Of a DNA stretch of 64,000 nt, positions 1 to 8,704 are shown in pieces (position 1 is the stretch's first letter; each line of letters opens with the position of its first letter). Source of the stretch: Erwinia aphidicola (GTDB lineage: Bacteria; Pseudomonadota; Gammaproteobacteria; Enterobacterales; Enterobacteriaceae); NCBI RefSeq assembly GCF_024169515.1, contig NZ_JAMKCQ010000001.1, positions 4,402,001 to 4,466,000 on the forward strand, read 5' to 3'. Made by a program: the position numbers and the translations under genes. The notes below the pieces were generated by a model. That model made no database searches. It saw nothing but the letters and a program-made list of their open reading frames with translations, and was not told the origin of the DNA.

Positions 1-138
1 AGTGAGCTGTATGACGCCACTCTGCGCAGCGATCGTCCGCGCCCGCGCAGCAAAAATAATAAAAAAGTCTGCGTTGACGTGGGCGGACAGAGTAAAGCCT
101 GTCGCAATAATGATACGGCGACCTGGATCCTGGAATAG
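1..138 (+). CDS. C-terminal end of an unidentified protein (cut by window edge)
   Basis: The first 45 codons of the window are open in frame 1 and end at a TAG at 136-138. The visible tail is basic (RPRPRSKNNKK), then carries two cysteines (KKVCVDVGG and SKACRNND) and ends TWILE. It is 112 bp upstream of tssL on the same strand, so it probably belongs to the same T6SS-type locus, but the tail is too short to identify. Only the open frame and the stop are seen; that it is a gene is inferred from good codon usage and from tssL following without a promoter-sized gap. Confidence 0.5.
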   Translation, partial: SELYDATLRSDRPRPRSKNNKKVCVDVGGQSKACRNNDTATWILE

Positions 139-250
139 TCGCCCGGCGCGCTACAGCCTGCTGCCAGGGAGGGCAGCAACAGTCCCATCCACCCTCTGGT
201 GAAGCCCCTTTTTTTGCCAGCTGGCACACAGCCGAGACTAACAAATTCTG

Positions 251-1474
251 ATGACGTTGGAACTTCCCGCTGACCCAGCCACTCCGGTCAGCACAGACAA
301 TCCCCTGATTACAGCAGCGTCACCGCTGCTGAATGCCATCGTGCAAATCCGCCTGGCGGCCACGCATGACGACCCCGCCGGTCTGCGCCATCAGCTGATC
401 GACGAAATGCGCCAGTTCGAGAGCCGCTGCAAGCAGGCAGCCATGCCGTTCGAGATGATCATCGGCGCCCGCTACTGCCTGTGTGCGGTGCTGGATGAAG
501 CCGCGGCGCAAACGCCCTGGGGCAGCCGTGGCGTCTGGTCCGGCAGCGGCCTGCTGGTCACTTTCCATAATGAGAGCTGGGGCGGCGAGAAAGTTTTCCA
601 GCTGCTGGCGCGGATTTCGCAAAACCCGGCGCAGCATCTCTGGCTGCTTGAATTGATCCACTACTGCTTACTGCTGGGATACGAGGGGCGCTATCGCGGC
701 ATGGATAATGGTCGCCTGCAGCGTGATGCCGTTCGCACCCGGCTGGCGCAGCTGATCGCCGACGTGCGCGGCACCGCCCCGCTGCCACCGCTGCAGGTGG
801 CTGAGGGCGCGCAGCACAATGCGCTGTGGCGCCCGCCGGTGCCGCTGTGGGCCTGCACCACCATTGCGGCGTTTATCGCCTGCCTGATCTTCTCCGGTCT
901 TAACTGGCGGCTGGGTAACGCCGCCGAGCCGCTGCTGCGCGCTATCTGGCAGGTACCGCTGCCAAAAGTGGTGGCCGGTCAGCGCGGTGCCGCTCCGCAG
1001 GCGCTGATTGACCTGCGCCAGCGCCTGAGCGATCTGATTGCCGATCGCCAGCTCGACGTCACCGACAGCGCCAACGGCAGCAAAGTGATTATCGCCGCCG
1101 ATCGCCTGTTTAGCTCGCCTGCTACCGTCCTGTCGCCGGAAGGCCGGGCGCTGGTGGCCCGCGTCGCCACGGCGATGGAGTCAGGTAAAGGCACGATTGT
1201 CGTCAGCGTGTTCACCGACGATCGGCATATTCGCTCCAGCCGCTTCCCCTCAAACTACGAATACTCTACCGCCCAGGCTCGCGCCATCAGCACCATGATG
1301 GCGCAGATGATCGCCCAGCAGGGGATCAGCATACGTGCTCAGGGGCGCGGGGACAGCGGTGCGCTGCTGCCTAACGACAGCCCGGAAAATCGGGCGCAGA
1401 ACCGCCGTGTCGAAATCACCCTGTTTGCTGCTCCGGATAGCGATGACAGCAGCCCAACTACGGGGAAAAACTAA
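251..1474 (+). CDS. tssL: TssL (DotU/IcmH family) with C-terminal OmpA-like domain
   Basis: Inner-membrane component of the type VI secretion membrane complex. The 407-residue protein has the DotU domain at about residues 20-195 (cytoplasmic), one transmembrane helix near 198-218, and a periplasmic OmpA/MotB-type peptidoglycan-binding domain at about 270-395, recognisable from the NRRVEITL end. This is the long, evolved form of TssL, which can anchor the complex to the cell wall itself. The next gene, tssM, starts 2 bases after its stop, the usual tssL-tssM pairing. A start at 251 gives a normal DotU N-terminus. Family assignment is firm; whether the apparatus works depends on genes outside the window and on the shortened TssM. 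Confidence 0.9.
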   Translation: MTLELPADPATPVSTDNPLITAASPLLNAIVQIRLAATHDDPAGLRHQLIDEMRQFESRCKQAAMPFEMIIGARYCLCAVLDEAAAQTPWGSRGVWSGSGLLVTFHNESWGGEKVFQLLARISQNPAQHLWLLELIHYCLLLGYEGRYRGMDNGRLQRDAVRTRLAQLIADVRGTAPLPPLQVAEGAQHNALWRPPVPLWACTTIAAFIACLIFSGLNWRLGNAAEPLLRAIWQVPLPKVVAGQRGAAPQALIDLRQRLSDLIADRQLDVTDSANGSKVIIAADRLFSSPATVLSPEGRALVARVATAMESGKGTIVVSVFTDDRHIRSSRFPSNYEYSTAQARAISTMMAQMIAQQGISIRAQGRGDSGALLPNDSPENRAQNRRVEITLFAAPDSDDSSPTTGKN

Positions 1475-1475
1475 G

Positions 1476-3584
1476 TTGAAAACCTTTTTCTCATGGCTTT
1501 CCAGCCGCCTGCTATGGGGCCTGCTGGGGATTACCGCGCTTTCTGCCCTGATCTGGATGGTCGGCCCGCTGCTGACCTTTACCCGCTTCCAGGCGCTGGA
1601 AAGCCCGCTGAATCGCCAGCTGCTGATTGGCCTGTGCTATTTCCTTTGGGTGCTGTTCCAGCTGATCCCACAGCTCTACCGCGCCTGGTTCAACAGCAAG
1701 CTGCTGACCCGCCTGCAGCTCAGCAACAGCGACCATGCGGAGCTGCAGGCCACGGGCGAAATGCTTGATAACCGCTTTAGCGAAGCCGCGCTGCTGCTGA
1801 AGAAAACCCAGTTCGGCAAGCGCGATAAAGGGTTCCAGCGCTTCAGCGCCCAGTACCTTTATCAGCTCCCGTGGTATCTGATTGTCGGCGCACCCGGTGC
1901 CGGTAAGACCACCGCGCTGATCAACTCCGGGCTGGAGTTTCCCCTCAGCGACGCGCTGGGTAAAACCGCGCTGCGCGGCGTGGGCGGCACGCGCCACTGC
2001 GACTGGTGGTTTACCGACCGCGCCGTGCTGCTGGACACCGCCGGGCGCTACACCCTGCAGGAGAGCCAGCGCGTGCGCGATGCCAGCGAGTGGCAGACCT
2101 TTATCACCCTGCTGAAGCGCTACCGGCCGCGCCAGCCGATCAACGGCGTAATCATGACCATCAGCGTCGCCGACCTGTTGAGCGACTCGGCAGAGGTGCG
2201 TCACGCCCAGGCCAGCGCCCTGCGCAAGCGTATGGCGGAGCTGCATCAGCAAACCGGGATCCACTTCCCGGTGTATATCATGGTGACCAAAACCGACCTG
2301 CTGAAAGGCTTTATGAGCTACTTTGCGCGGCTGGAGAAGAGCCAGCGCGATCGCATCTGGGGCTTTACCTTCCCGTGGGAGGCCAGCCGCCAGAGCGAGC
2401 ACCGCCTGAATGCGCTTTTCGAACAGCAGTTCAGCCAGCTCAATGCGCGGCTGATGAGCGACCTGAGCGGCAAAATGGCGCAGGAAGGTGACCTGACGCT
2501 GCGCGCCGAATGCTTCCAGTTCCCGCAGGAGTTTCGCGCCCTGCGCCCGCTGCTGGCCGAATATCTCGATATCGTCTTTACCCCGGACAATGACGAGGTT
2601 CCCTGGTCGGCGCGCGGACTGTTCTTTACCAGCGGAACCCAGGAAGGCTTGCCGTTCGACCGCGTGATGGGCGAACTGTCGCGCAAGCTGCAGCTGCCGC
2701 AGGCTCAGGGCCAGTCGATTGCCAGCTGGGACAGCGTCAACCGCAGCGCGCCGATCCCGGCCAACAAGGGTCAGAGCTTCTTTATCCGCGGGCTGCTTAG
2801 CGATGTGGTATTTAAAGAGAGCCGCCTGGCCGGCAGCGACCGCCGCTGGGAGCACCGCAACCGCCTGCTGCACTGGACCGGCTACAGCACGCTGGCGGTT
2901 GCGCTGCTGGCCGCTTCGGCGCTCTGGCTGACCAGCTACTATAAGAACCAGCACTATTTGCAGGAAGTCGCCACCCGCCTGCCTGCCGTCAACCAAGCGG
3001 CCACGCGGCTGACGCAGGATAATCACGGGGATATGCTGGATCTGCTACCCTTCTTAAACAGCCTGGTCTCCCTGCCGCAGAGTCAGGCGTTCGCGCTGGA
3101 TAAGCCGCCGCTCACCCTGCGCGGTGGGCTGTATCGCGGCGACCAGATTAGCGATGCCGCATGGGGACTGTATCAGGGCGCGCTGAAGTCGCTGCTGTTA
3201 CCGCGTGTCGCCCAGACGATTACCCAGACGCTGCGCAGCGACAACGGCGAAGATGCCGAGTTCAGCCGTAATGCCCTGCGCGCTTATCAAATGCTCTACC
3301 AGCCGCGCAGCTATGACGGTAAGTTTTTACGCGGCTGGGTGATGCAGAATTTACAGCGCAGCCTGCCGCCCAGCGTCACCACGCGCCAGCTGCAGCAGCT
3401 GGACTGGCACCTCAGCCAGCTGCTTGACCGCCAGATCCTCAGTTCTCCTTATCTGCGCGACAATGCGCTGATGATGAAGAAGCTGTCGCTTAATCTGGAG
3501 AATGCCGGGCATCAGGGTGATGCTGACGAGCCGCTGGCGGTGCTGAAGCCCGTTAGCGGCCAAACTGCCGCATTGCACAAATAA
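1476..3584 (+). CDS. tssM: TssM (IcmF family), short form lacking most of the periplasmic domain
   Basis: Inner-membrane T6SS protein that partners TssL. I use the TTG at 1476, just behind the tssL stop and preceded by GGGGA; an ATG at 1335 would overlap tssL by 140 bases and adds unrelated residues. The 702-residue product has two N-terminal membrane helices (about 9-32 and 49-68), a cytoplasmic NTPase-like domain with Walker A GAPGAGKTT near 138-146 and LLDTAGRYT near 185, and a third helix near 469-488. Only about 215 residues follow the third helix, while typical TssM proteins have about 1,100-1,200 residues in total with a 600-plus-residue periplasmic part that docks to TssJ. The gene ends cleanly 10 bases before tagF. 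It is therefore a truncated or specialised TssM; a sequencing frameshift is less likely because tagF follows immediately. Confidence 0.85.
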   Translation: MKTFFSWLSSRLLWGLLGITALSALIWMVGPLLTFTRFQALESPLNRQLLIGLCYFLWVLFQLIPQLYRAWFNSKLLTRLQLSNSDHAELQATGEMLDNRFSEAALLLKKTQFGKRDKGFQRFSAQYLYQLPWYLIVGAPGAGKTTALINSGLEFPLSDALGKTALRGVGGTRHCDWWFTDRAVLLDTAGRYTLQESQRVRDASEWQTFITLLKRYRPRQPINGVIMTISVADLLSDSAEVRHAQASALRKRMAELHQQTGIHFPVYIMVTKTDLLKGFMSYFARLEKSQRDRIWGFTFPWEASRQSEHRLNALFEQQFSQLNARLMSDLSGKMAQEGDLTLRAECFQFPQEFRALRPLLAEYLDIVFTPDNDEVPWSARGLFFTSGTQEGLPFDRVMGELSRKLQLPQAQGQSIASWDSVNRSAPIPANKGQSFFIRGLLSDVVFKESRLAGSDRRWEHRNRLLHWTGYSTLAVALLAASALWLTSYYKNQHYLQEVATRLPAVNQAATRLTQDNHGDMLDLLPFLNSLVSLPQSQAFALDKPPLTLRGGLYRGDQISDAAWGLYQGALKSLLLPRVAQTITQTLRSDNGEDAEFSRNALRAYQMLYQPRSYDGKFLRGWVMQNLQRSLPPSVTTRQLQQLDWHLSQLLDRQILSSPYLRDNALMMKKLSLNLENAGHQGDADEPLAVLKPVSGQTAALHK

Positions 3585-3594
3585 GGTCATCACT

Positions 3595-4293
3595 ATGGCA
3601 GCCAATAATGACCTGGGATGGTATGGCAAATTGCCGACTGCTGGCGATTTTTTGCAGCACCGGATGCCGGAAGCAGTGATTAACAGCTGGTCCAACTGGT
3701 TTCAGCTCGGGCTGATCCACTGGCATCACCATCACGATGGTGCCAGCGATCTGTTCAGCCAGGCGCCGGTATGGAATTTTGCCCTGCCCGCCACGCTTGG
3801 GGTGCAGCGGGTGCAGCTGGGCTGCCTGATGCCGTCACGCGACCGCGTCGGGCGCGCCTGGCCGCTGCTGGTGTTGCAAAGCGTGCCGATGAAGTACTGG
3901 CACCCGGCACAGCTGGCGATCTCCGGTGACTGGTTTCAGGAAGTGGGCTCCACCATGGTTCAGGCGGTGCAGCAGCGGCATACTGCAGAGTGGCTGGAGC
4001 AGGCGCTGTGCGGCATTGCTCCGCTGTCGCTGCCTGACACCGGGCGCTCCGATATTATGGACGTGATTGGTTATCAGGATCTGCCCTGCACGCTGGACTG
4101 GCGCGAGGTGGCAACGCGCTTTGATCCGTTACAGTACACCAGCTACTGGTGGACCAATCAGAGCGACGGCTACCCTCTGGCCAGCCATAAACACAGCGGC
4201 AATCTGACCGCACAGCTCTTTTCACAACTCTTTCATCCGGCTGCCGCTGCGCAGCCGGGCCGTCATGGGCTCTATCCACCGATGTTTGAATAG
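3595..4293 (+). CDS. tagF: T6SS-associated protein TagF (ImpM family)
   Basis: TagF proteins are cytoplasmic post-translational regulators of type VI secretion, described as repressors that act together with or beside the threonine phosphorylation pathway through Fha. The 232-residue product starts with the family hallmark GWYGKLPTAGDFLQHR followed by a conserved tryptophan-rich helix (INSWSNWFQLGL), and its length is normal for the family. It begins 10 bases after the tssM stop, with a weak AAGG-type ribosome site, so it is in the same operon. tssM-tagF adjacency is common in T6SS clusters, which argues that tssM lost its 3' part without losing its neighbour. Confidence 0.88.
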   Translation: MAANNDLGWYGKLPTAGDFLQHRMPEAVINSWSNWFQLGLIHWHHHHDGASDLFSQAPVWNFALPATLGVQRVQLGCLMPSRDRVGRAWPLLVLQSVPMKYWHPAQLAISGDWFQEVGSTMVQAVQQRHTAEWLEQALCGIAPLSLPDTGRSDIMDVIGYQDLPCTLDWREVATRFDPLQYTSYWWTNQSDGYPLASHKHSGNLTAQLFSQLFHPAAAAQPGRHGLYPPMFE

Positions 4294-4331
4294 AGTCATT
4301 TGGCCCTGGGGCCTCAGTGCAGGAAACGCGC

Positions 4332-5507
4332 ATGCGATTGACCATTTTGCAGAATCAGGCTGAGGCTCCGGTAGCCACCTGTGATTTTGTGCCACCTGGC
4401 GGCACCATTGGCCGCAGCGTCGATAATGACCTGGTGTTGCCCGACCCCGATCGGGCGATTTCCCGCCTGCAGGCACTGGTCCATGTTGCCGCCAACGGCG
4501 ACTGTCGCCTGACCAATCAGGGCAGCGTGATCGCCGTGATCCACAACGGCAGCGAACTGACGCGCGGCAGCCAGGTGATGCTCGACCACGGCGATACGCT
4601 GTCGATTGGCTCATACCAGATTGGCGTCAGCGACCCGCTGCGCGCCGCTCAGCCGGACGCTACGCCGGCGTTTGATGACCCGCTGTCGCTGTTTGAGGAT
4701 GATGGCGCGGGCAATGACCAACTGCTGGCGATGCAGCCGCTGGCCAGCAGCCCGCTGCCGGTGCAGGACGGACTGAGTGCCGAAGAGCAGGAGCTGCGCG
4801 CGCAGCGTCAGGCCGTGGGTCGCCTCGGCATTGACCCGGTGGCACACGACGCTCCGCCGGTGGAGTCAGGCGCAGCCGCGCAGGGCAACCGTGAGCAGCG
4901 CCTGATGGCCGCGCTGCTGGAGGGGATGGGGCTGGATACCACGCTGGATAAAACCCCGCTGACGGAAGATCAGATGCGCACCACCGGACGGATGCTGAGC
5001 CTGTTTTCCCAGGGCACGGTGGCGCTGCTCTCCTCCCGCTCGATCCTCAAACGCGGGGTGAAGGCGGAGATGACCATGATCCTCAACGAGGCCAATAACC
5101 CGTTTAAGATCCTGCCGTCCGGTAAAACCGTGCTGATGCAGATTTACCAGAGCCAGATGCCCGGCTTTATGCAGCCGGAACAGGCGGTGCGCGATGCGCT
5201 GGTCGACCTGCAGGCCCACCAGCTGGGGATGATTGCCGGGATCCGCGCCATCATCGCCGCCATGCTGCAGTCGTTTAATCCGCAGCGGCTGGAGGAGCAC
5301 GCCAGGCGCGACGGCGTGATGCCGCGTTTCGCCCTCAGCAGCGCAAAGAAGGCCCAGCTGTGGGACTACTTCATGCGCCACTATCAAAACACCTCGGGCG
5401 AAATTGAGGATGATTTCCACACCCTGTTTGGAGAAGCGTTCCTGCAGGCCTACGACATGGAAGTGAATCAGTACAAAGACTCACAAACCCGACCGGAAGA
5501 CGTATGA
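4332..5507 (+). CDS. tagH: T6SS FHA-domain protein (TagH/Fha)
   Basis: Cytoplasmic scaffold that binds phosphothreonine and switches on T6SS assembly once phosphorylated by the PpkA-type kinase. The N-terminal FHA domain lies at about residues 15-95, with the GGTIGRSVDNDLVLPD strand and conserved SRLQA serine; the C-terminal T6SS-specific domain spans about 190-385. Between them is an acidic, probably flexible linker. I chose ATG 4332 because AGGA lies 7 bases upstream; a GTG at 4317 would add five residues without a better ribosome site. The last four bases (ATGA) overlap the start of the phosphatase gene, so the two are translationally coupled. Confidence 0.88.
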   Translation: MRLTILQNQAEAPVATCDFVPPGGTIGRSVDNDLVLPDPDRAISRLQALVHVAANGDCRLTNQGSVIAVIHNGSELTRGSQVMLDHGDTLSIGSYQIGVSDPLRAAQPDATPAFDDPLSLFEDDGAGNDQLLAMQPLASSPLPVQDGLSAEEQELRAQRQAVGRLGIDPVAHDAPPVESGAAAQGNREQRLMAALLEGMGLDTTLDKTPLTEDQMRTTGRMLSLFSQGTVALLSSRSILKRGVKAEMTMILNEANNPFKILPSGKTVLMQIYQSQMPGFMQPEQAVRDALVDLQAHQLGMIAGIRAIIAAMLQSFNPQRLEEHARRDGVMPRFALSSAKKAQLWDYFMRHYQNTSGEIEDDFHTLFGEAFLQAYDMEVNQYKDSQTRPEDV

Positions 5508-6280
5508 ATATCAATTTTTCCAGCACCTCGCAGATCGGCGCGCGCGTGAGCAATCAGGACACCACGGGAGCCCTGTTAGGCGACCACCATGCCTGTTTTA
5601 TGGTCTGTGATGGCGTGGCGGGCAACACGGGCGGCGAGCTGGCGGCCCGCATCGCGCGCGACACGCTGCTGGCTCAGCTGGACGGCGACACGCCGCTTCA
5701 GCCACAAAATACCGCCACCCTGGTCGAAAATACCGAGCAGGCGATACGCGCGGCGCAGCGGAATAATCTGAATTACAGCCAGATGAGCACCACGCTGGCG
5801 GCGCTGTTTATCGACCGCGATGCGCTGCAGGCCTGGTGGGTACACGCCGGTGACAGCCGGGTTTATCACTTCCGCCGGGGTCTGATCCATGCCGTTACCC
5901 GTGACCATAGTCTGGCCCAGCAGCTGCAGGATGCTGGCTATGAAAATACCGGAATTAACAGTAATTTACTTTATAATGCGCTCGGCGCAGATGTCTCACA
6001 TCCCCACGGCTACAGCGAAGTGCTGCCGCTGGAAGATGGGGATGCATTTTTGGTCTGCACCGACGGTTTCTGGAGCAACCTCACGCCGGGTGAAATGGAG
6101 CAGGCGCTGCGCATGGTGAATTCACCGCAGGAGTGGCTGGCGCTGATGCAGAAAGCCATCGATCGCAGCGCAAAAACCGATAACCTGAGCGCCGTCGCCG
6201 TCTGGGTTGGCTCGCCGCAGGAAACCACATTACTCTTTTCGATGGCGGATTCGGCTCGTTTTCTCCCGCCACGCGATTAA
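5504..6280 (+). CDS. pppA: PP2C-family protein phosphatase of the T6SS phospho-switch (PppA-like)
   Basis: Metal-dependent Ser/Thr phosphatase that removes the activating phosphate placed by the downstream kinase. The 258-residue protein shows the PP2C metal-binding motifs in order: VCDGVAGN near residue 30, HAGDSRVYH near 115 and CTDGFWSN near 185, with TDNLSAVAV near the end. It overlaps the FHA gene by 4 bases and is followed 14 bases later by an exported protein and then the kinase. Fha, PppA and PpkA together form the classical threonine phosphorylation pathway of T6SS; the name is by family and context. Confidence 0.88.
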   Translation: MNINFSSTSQIGARVSNQDTTGALLGDHHACFMVCDGVAGNTGGELAARIARDTLLAQLDGDTPLQPQNTATLVENTEQAIRAAQRNNLNYSQMSTTLAALFIDRDALQAWWVHAGDSRVYHFRRGLIHAVTRDHSLAQQLQDAGYENTGINSNLLYNALGADVSHPHGYSEVLPLEDGDAFLVCTDGFWSNLTPGEMEQALRMVNSPQEWLALMQKAIDRSAKTDNLSAVAVWVGSPQETTLLFSMADSARFLPPRD

Positions 6281-6294
6281 TACCAAGGAATGCT

Positions 6295-7245
6295 ATGAAA
6301 TTTTGGTTGCCAGCTGCTGTGACACTGTTGTTAGCCGCCAATGTCCAGGCGGCAGATTATCGGGTGGTCTACTCCCCCAGCCTCGCGCTGGAAGTCTTTA
6401 TCGATAATGTTGCCAGCAACACGCCTGCGGCCTGGTGTCAGGAGACGCTCAACCTGCGTATCGTCTCAGGCAAGAGCACCGAATCCGGCGTGCTGACCAG
6501 CTTCCTGCCCCGCGTGGGCAACCTGCTGCAGAACCAGTGCGGTAAGCTGCTGGAGCTGCCGTGGCAGATGACCAATAACGACGGTACGGTGCTGGCCGCC
6601 GGCACCGCGGCCAAAGAACAGGGCTGGCGCCCGATTGTCACCGCCGACTCGACCGCCACCGCCACCGCCAGCAATGCCGCACCGCTCGACCTGTCACAGC
6701 CGGCAAATGGCGAGCCGTTGCAGCATTTTGATCTGCCCGGCGGCTGCCATTTTCGCACCTGGTGGGATGATAACGGCCAGTCGCTGTTTATCCCGGATGA
6801 GAAAAGTATGACCTGCTCCACCGAAGGCTGGCTGGAGGGCCACAGCACCCTGACGCTGGCACGCGACGGTAAGAGTGAGGCGCTGCAGGTTAATTTCTAC
6901 CAGGGATACCCGCTGCTGCATCTGCACCCAAAACCAGACGCTTTAGATGTCGTGGCGGTCAATAACCAGCGCCTGGTGGTGACGCGTGCCGATGCCGCCG
7001 ATAGCTGGCTGGTGCTGCCTTTCAATAACCCCCTGCACGCCTGGTCGTTTGACGGTGCGCTGCTGGTGAAAATGGACAGAGCGCAGGCCGGTGACAGCGC
7101 CGCGCTGAAAGCACGGGTGGATGCCGTGCGTAAAACCTGGTCCGACGTGATCGACACCGGGGTGAAAGTCAATGTGCTGTTGGTGGATGACCTGCACGCC
7201 GACCTGGCCGACCCGGCGATTGGCGCCTGGCGTACCGTTAATTAA
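6295..7245 (+). CDS. Exported protein of unknown function between T6SS phosphatase and kinase
   Basis: I do not recognise this family. The 316-residue product has a clear Sec signal peptide (MKFWLPAAVTLLLAANVQA, cleavage after residue 19), no further membrane helix and three or more cysteines spaced for disulphides (AWCQET, QCGKLL, GGCHFR, MTCSTE), so it should be periplasmic. The mature part is rich in beta-type sequence. It starts 14 bases after pppA and the kinase follows 34 bases downstream, so all three are one operon. By position it could be the periplasmic sensor or partner of the kinase, in the way TagQRST modulates PpkA in Pseudomonas, but I see no similarity to those proteins. Confidence 0.8.
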   Translation: MKFWLPAAVTLLLAANVQAADYRVVYSPSLALEVFIDNVASNTPAAWCQETLNLRIVSGKSTESGVLTSFLPRVGNLLQNQCGKLLELPWQMTNNDGTVLAAGTAAKEQGWRPIVTADSTATATASNAAPLDLSQPANGEPLQHFDLPGGCHFRTWWDDNGQSLFIPDEKSMTCSTEGWLEGHSTLTLARDGKSEALQVNFYQGYPLLHLHPKPDALDVVAVNNQRLVVTRADAADSWLVLPFNNPLHAWSFDGALLVKMDRAQAGDSAALKARVDAVRKTWSDVIDTGVKVNVLLVDDLHADLADPAIGAWRTVN

Positions 7246-7279
7246 CCTTAAGCCCAATATGCGCCAGGAGAGCTCGACG

Positions 7280-8704
7280 ATGTCGGCAAACGAACAGCAA
7301 AAAAACGTGCCCAATGCCCTTCCGGCTGGCTACCGGTTTAACGAGTTTGAAATTAAGGAAGTGATTGGCGGTGGGGGTTTTGGCATTGTCTATCGCGCCT
7401 GGGATCACCTGCTGGAGCGCACCATTGCCATCAAAGAGTATATGCCGATCTCACTGGCCAGCCGCAGCGACCAGCTGGCCATTACCCTGCGCGGTGAACG
7501 CTACCAGAAGCTGTTCAGCGCCGGGCTGAACAGCTTTATTCAGGAAGCTCGACTGCTGGCCCGCTTTAACCACCCTGGGCTGCTGCACGTGCTGCGCTTC
7601 TGGGAGGAGAACGGGACGGCCTATATGGGGACGCTGTTCTACAGCGGCATGACGCTGAAGGAGTGGCAGCAGACCAGCCCGCAGACGGTTAACGAAGCGT
7701 GGATCCGCCAGCTGTTACCGCCGCTGTTTGGCGCAATCAACACCATTCATCGCGCTGGCTACCTGCACCGCGATATCTCACTGGATAATATCCAGATCCA
7801 GGAGAACCAGCTGCCGGTGCTGCTGGACTTCGGATCGGCGCGTAAAGAGATTGGTAATCTTTCCGATGAAACCGAAATTATGCTCAAACCCGGCTATGCG
7901 CCGATTGAGCAGTACAGCGAAGAGGGCGACAGCGACCAGGGGCCGTGGACGGATATCTACGCGCTGGGCGCGGTACTGCATACCCTGGTGACCGGCAGCC
8001 CGCCGCCGGTGAGCGTGGTGCGCTGTATTGAAGATCATTACCAGCCGCTGAGCACGCTGTTACCGGAAGGTTTCTCACTGCCGCTGCTGCATGCCATTGA
8101 CCGTGCGCTGGCGATGGACCCACGGCAGCGCCCGCAGTCGATTGATGAACTCGCTGCGCTGATCGACCTGCCGGTGAGTGAAGTGGCGGAGCTGGTCAAC
8201 AACGTCGCCCAGCCGCTGGAAGAGCAGGAACCGCTGCCGGAGCCTGAACCGGTGGTGCTGGCGGTGAACCCCACTGCCGGAGCGGCGGTGCCGGTGATGA
8301 CGCCACGCGTGGCAAAGCGGCTGTCGCGCCCGCTGATGCTGCTGAGTTTACTGGCCGTGGTGGCCGTGGCGGCGCTGGTCTGGGGCCTCAACGCTAACGA
8401 TAGCACCCCGCAAAAGCAGCCGGCAGCGGCAGCCAGCAGCAGCCAGCCGCCCGTCAGCACGCCAGCCAACAACGCAGCGGCCAGCGCACCGGCGATGGCA
8501 ACGGTGTATCTCAAGCTCAACGCCGGGGAGTCGCTACTGCTGAATGGTAATGTGATGGAAGTGAAGCCGAATAACAGCGGCTATGCCTCGCTCAACCTCG
8601 CCGCCGGGGATTATCATCTGGAAGTGCGCAGCGCCAGCAGCGTGCACAGCCAGCGGCTGAAGATTGACCGCGCGGGAACCTGGCTGATTAATCCCGGCCA
8701 GTAA
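7280..8704 (+). CDS. ppkA: Membrane Ser/Thr protein kinase (PpkA/PknB-like) of the T6SS operon
   Basis: Hanks-type kinase expected to phosphorylate the FHA protein. The 474-residue protein has a glycine loop GGGGFGIVYRAW at about residues 30-41, the ATP-binding lysine in AIKEY near 52, catalytic loop HRDISLDN near 164 and DFGSAR near 184. A proline/glutamate-rich linker leads to a single transmembrane helix near 352-371, an alanine/serine linker and a small periplasmic C-terminal domain (about 405-474). I chose ATG 7280 because AGGAG lies 9 bases upstream; ATG 7259 and 7172 would add residues, the last inside the previous gene. Its 3' end, including the stop codon, is copied in the repeat that follows. 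It is the last gene of the T6SS block. The symbol is by role. Confidence 0.87.
   Translation: MSANEQQKNVPNALPAGYRFNEFEIKEVIGGGGFGIVYRAWDHLLERTIAIKEYMPISLASRSDQLAITLRGERYQKLFSAGLNSFIQEARLLARFNHPGLLHVLRFWEENGTAYMGTLFYSGMTLKEWQQTSPQTVNEAWIRQLLPPLFGAINTIHRAGYLHRDISLDNIQIQENQLPVLLDFGSARKEIGNLSDETEIMLKPGYAPIEQYSEEGDSDQGPWTDIYALGAVLHTLVTGSPPPVSVVRCIEDHYQPLSTLLPEGFSLPLLHAIDRALAMDPRQRPQSIDELAALIDLPVSEVAELVNNVAQPLEEQEPLPEPEPVVLAVNPTAGAAVPVMTPRVAKRLSRPLMLLSLLAVVAVAALVWGLNANDSTPQKQPAAAASSSQPPVSTPANNAAASAPAMATVYLKLNAGESLLLNGNVMEVKPNNSGYASLNLAAGDYHLEVRSASSVHSQRLKIDRAGTWLINPGQ

Noticed and set aside
1335-1475. Upstream ATG start for tssM inside tssL
   Set aside because: It would overlap tssL by 140 bases and prepend residues that are a shadow of the TssL OmpA domain; TTG 1476 has a ribosome site and fits the family N-terminus.
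1512-3026. Minus-strand open frame of 504 codons opposite tssM
   Set aside because: It is antisense to a well-supported tssM with clear motifs; its composition (Gln/Arg/Ala-rich, many HQ and GQ pairs) is typical of a GC-rich shadow.
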